Assembly: GCA_016714935.1 (NCBI GenBank)
Contig: JADKBU010000002.1
Coordinates: 62,001 to 126,000 of the forward strand
DNA: 64,000 nucleotides
Direction of reading: 5' to 3'
DNA from: Candidatus Accumulibacter propinquus
Lineage (GTDB): Bacteria; Pseudomonadota; Gammaproteobacteria; Burkholderiales; Rhodocyclaceae
Shown here in pieces: positions 62,381 to 64,000 of this stretch. The position numbers and the translations under genes are program-made. Position 1 is the first letter of the stretch; each line of letters starts with the position of its first letter. The notes beneath the pieces were generated by a model, which was given only the letters and a program-made list of their open reading frames with translations, had not been told where the DNA came from and made no database searches.

Positions 62381-64000
62381 TTAGCGCTTGCCGAGAACGA
62401 GCGGGAAGTCGGGCACGCCACTGGGCACGATGGTGACTGGCGACTGCGCGCCCTCGGTGAGGCCCTTGACCCGTTCCGAGACGTAGAGGTCGAGCATTTT
62501 GTGGGTGATGCGGCCGGACTTGTTGTAGTCCGCCTGGCCGCGCAGCCCTTCGAGGATGGCCTTGGTGAACGCGCCATTGCCCCAGTCGGGCGATTCCTGC
62601 GCGTACTGGCGTCCGGTGGCCGCGGCGAAGACGATGACCCCGTTGTCGGCGCTCGACAGTTCGTTGACCACTGCGGTGGTATCCATGCGCAAGGAGCGCG
62701 TACCGGTTCCCAGCACGTTGCCGGCATGGCAGGTATCGATGAAGAACATCGCCTTGCCGGGCAAGGAAACGAGCGTGTTGCGAATCTCCGTGAAGATCAC
62801 ACCGGTGCGTTTCAATGACTTGATGTTGACGTCCTGCGGCAGGAAGTAATACGTGCTGTCGGAATCATTGACGCCGTGTCCGGCGATGAACACCATGGCC
62901 ACGTCTCTTGCTGTCAGTTCGCGGCGTATCCATTCCAGTCCATCGAGGACATCGTCGCGCTTTGCGCCGCTGTCAGTAAGCAGGCGGACGGAAACCTTGC
63001 GGTACAGTCCGCCCTCCTGTGTCTTGAGAAAATTCGACAGATCGGTTGAGTCCTTGGCGGCGAACTCGAGCTGGATCGATGGATCCTGGTATTTGCTGAC
63101 GCCGATGGCGAGCACGTAGAGGTTCGGTCGGAGGTCCACGCCGGCGGGGCCCGACTGACCGGCGGGCGTGCTCAGCGTGGCCTGGTCCTGTTCCCTGGGC
63201 AGTTCGGTTGGCGGTCTCTTGACGGTCAATGCGGCTTCCGAAGATACGCCATGCTTGTTTTCGGCGAACAACAGGATCTGCGCGTCCAGCATCGGCAGGG
63301 AAAGCGGTACCTCGAAAATGCTTTCGCCCTTGTTCTTGGTGCGCATGTTCCTGAGCGCAGAAAGCGCTGGCAGCGTGACCAGTTGCCCATTGACGCGCGC
63401 GCGCAGTTGCGTTGCCGGGGCGTCTTCCGGTGCGCGGACGGCAACCTGCAGCTTGACCTCGTTGTCCCGGGTGATGCTCTGGGCATCTGGAGAGACGATC
63501 CGAACCGTCGGCGGCAGTCGTTCGAGAATCGCCTTGCCGCCGGTCGGATGCACGCCACTGTCGGCGAGTGCTGTGGGCGTGGCCTTGCCAATGCCTTTGC
63601 CAATGACCTCGGCGATCAGTTCCGGCCGGTAATATTCGGCGCGAAAGCGCGATACCGGAAAGAAGTCCGCCGCCTGTGCTGGTCCACGCTCGACCTGCCA
63701 GCCGACCAGCCCTTCTCCCCCCGGGCTGGCAGCGAAGTGGCCGCTGGTGGTCCACATCACCCAGCGGCGTCCGTCAGCGTGCGGGAAGAGTGCGAGTTGC
63801 TCGCTCCCATCCGGTTGTCGGTACCAGCGCAGCGTGCCATCGCTGAAGGCGGCGGCGATCCATCGCCCGTCGTCACTGATGTTGATCTGCCACGGCGTGG
63901 CGGGCGCAGCAGTGCGCCACAACTCGCGACCATTGCGGTCATAGAGATGCAGCTTGTGGTTCGTCGCCACGGCAACGTGTTCGCCGTCGCGCGAGACGCT
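62381..64000 (-). CDS. caspase-like (C14) protein with propeller-type N-terminal part, cut by window edge
   Basis: The frame is open to the right edge, so only the last 539 residues or so are visible. The visible start has WD40/beta-propeller strands (ISDDGRWIAAAFSDGTLRWY), then an Ig-like segment (PPTVRIVSPDAQSITRD), then a caspase/metacaspase fold: LYVLAIGVSKYQDPSIQLEFA, His in FIAGHGVND (codon 62876-62878) and Cys in FIDTCHAGN (codon 62729-62731). The end DFPLVLGK is family-typical. Such C14 proteins are numerous in Rhodocyclales-type genomes and may act in stress or cell death; the substrate is unknown. Both dyad residues are present. Confidence 0.88.
   Translation of the reverse strand, partial: SVSRDGEHVAVATNHKLHLYDRNGRELWRTAAPATPWQINISDDGRWIAAAFSDGTLRWYRQPDGSEQLALFPHADGRRWVMWTTSGHFAASPGGEGLVGWQVERGPAQAADFFPVSRFRAEYYRPELIAEVIGKGIGKATPTALADSGVHPTGGKAILERLPPTVRIVSPDAQSITRDNEVKLQVAVRAPEDAPATQLRARVNGQLVTLPALSALRNMRTKNKGESIFEVPLSLPMLDAQILLFAENKHGVSSEAALTVKRPPTELPREQDQATLSTPAGQSGPAGVDLRPNLYVLAIGVSKYQDPSIQLEFAAKDSTDLSNFLKTQEGGLYRKVSVRLLTDSGAKRDDVLDGLEWIRRELTARDVAMVFIAGHGVNDSDSTYYFLPQDVNIKSLKRTGVIFTEIRNTLVSLPGKAMFFIDTCHAGNVLGTGTRSLRMDTTAVVNELSSADNGVIVFAAATGRQYAQESPDWGNGAFTKAILEGLRGQADYNKSGRITHKMLDLYVSERVKGLTEGAQSPVTIVPSGVPDFPLVLGKR

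Overview
The window reads as chromosome of a GC-rich betaproteobacterium. The gene orders smc-zipA-ligA and dapC-dapD-pilU-dapE-prmB, a lysine pathway using succinylated intermediates, propionyl-CoA genes and a giant cadherin-like protein with an N-terminal DUF4347 domain together suggest Rhodocyclales, perhaps close to Candidatus Accumulibacter. That placement is an inference from gene content, not from a marker tree.

Left end (1-5128): a cut-off AI-2E family membrane protein with a good sigma70-type promoter, then about 1.2 kb of gene scraps. The scraps are the first 26 codons of hsdM, the 3' end of an ATP-binding/AlbA-type gene, a probable hsdS tail, one intact small antitoxin-like gene, the frameshifted start of a zeta-type kinase toxin, and the 3' end of a YgjP-type metallopeptidase whose HExxH motif is broken. 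I read this as the remains of a type I restriction/defence island. A LytS-type hybrid histidine kinase follows.

Accessory core (5252-30277, all minus strand): one apparent operon. Its first gene is a ~19.2 kb adhesin gene with an LEPRILFDAA motif, DUF4347, varied cadherin/CSPG-like domains, about five 215-residue repeats and about twenty-nine 94-residue repeats. Next come a TolC-like lipoprotein, a periplasmic adaptor, a membrane-anchored HlyD-like protein with a GAF-like front half, and an M50 site-2-protease/HlyD fusion. No ABC ATPase is present, so this looks like a non-canonical type 1-like secretion system with its cargo. The reading frame is broken many times, but almost only inside the near-identical repeats. 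That pattern fits unpolished long-read consensus better than real decay. A tRNA-Arg(ACG) with promoter and terminator sits just upstream.

Housekeeping block (30760-51632): pepN; a minus-strand run dapC, dapD, pilU, dapE, prmB and a GDSL-type esterase; a YecA/SEC-C protein; queF; then, on the plus strand, smc, zipA, ligA, hpt, mtiP, def, a low-molecular-weight phosphatase, a YihY-type membrane protein and queD. MtiP releases hypoxanthine and Hpt salvages it, so that pair forms a short purine/methylthio salvage route.

Right end (51787-64000): prpE and an AcuI/YhdH-type reductase (both yielding propionyl-CoA) flank a receiver-GGDEF protein that has lost both key motifs. Then come an NlpC/P60 hydrolase, a ferric iron ABC importer split over three transcription units with a Fur-like site, the N-degron transferases aat and bpt, and a cut-off caspase-like protein. 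I found no rRNA genes, CRISPR arrays, complete insertion sequences or prophage genes.
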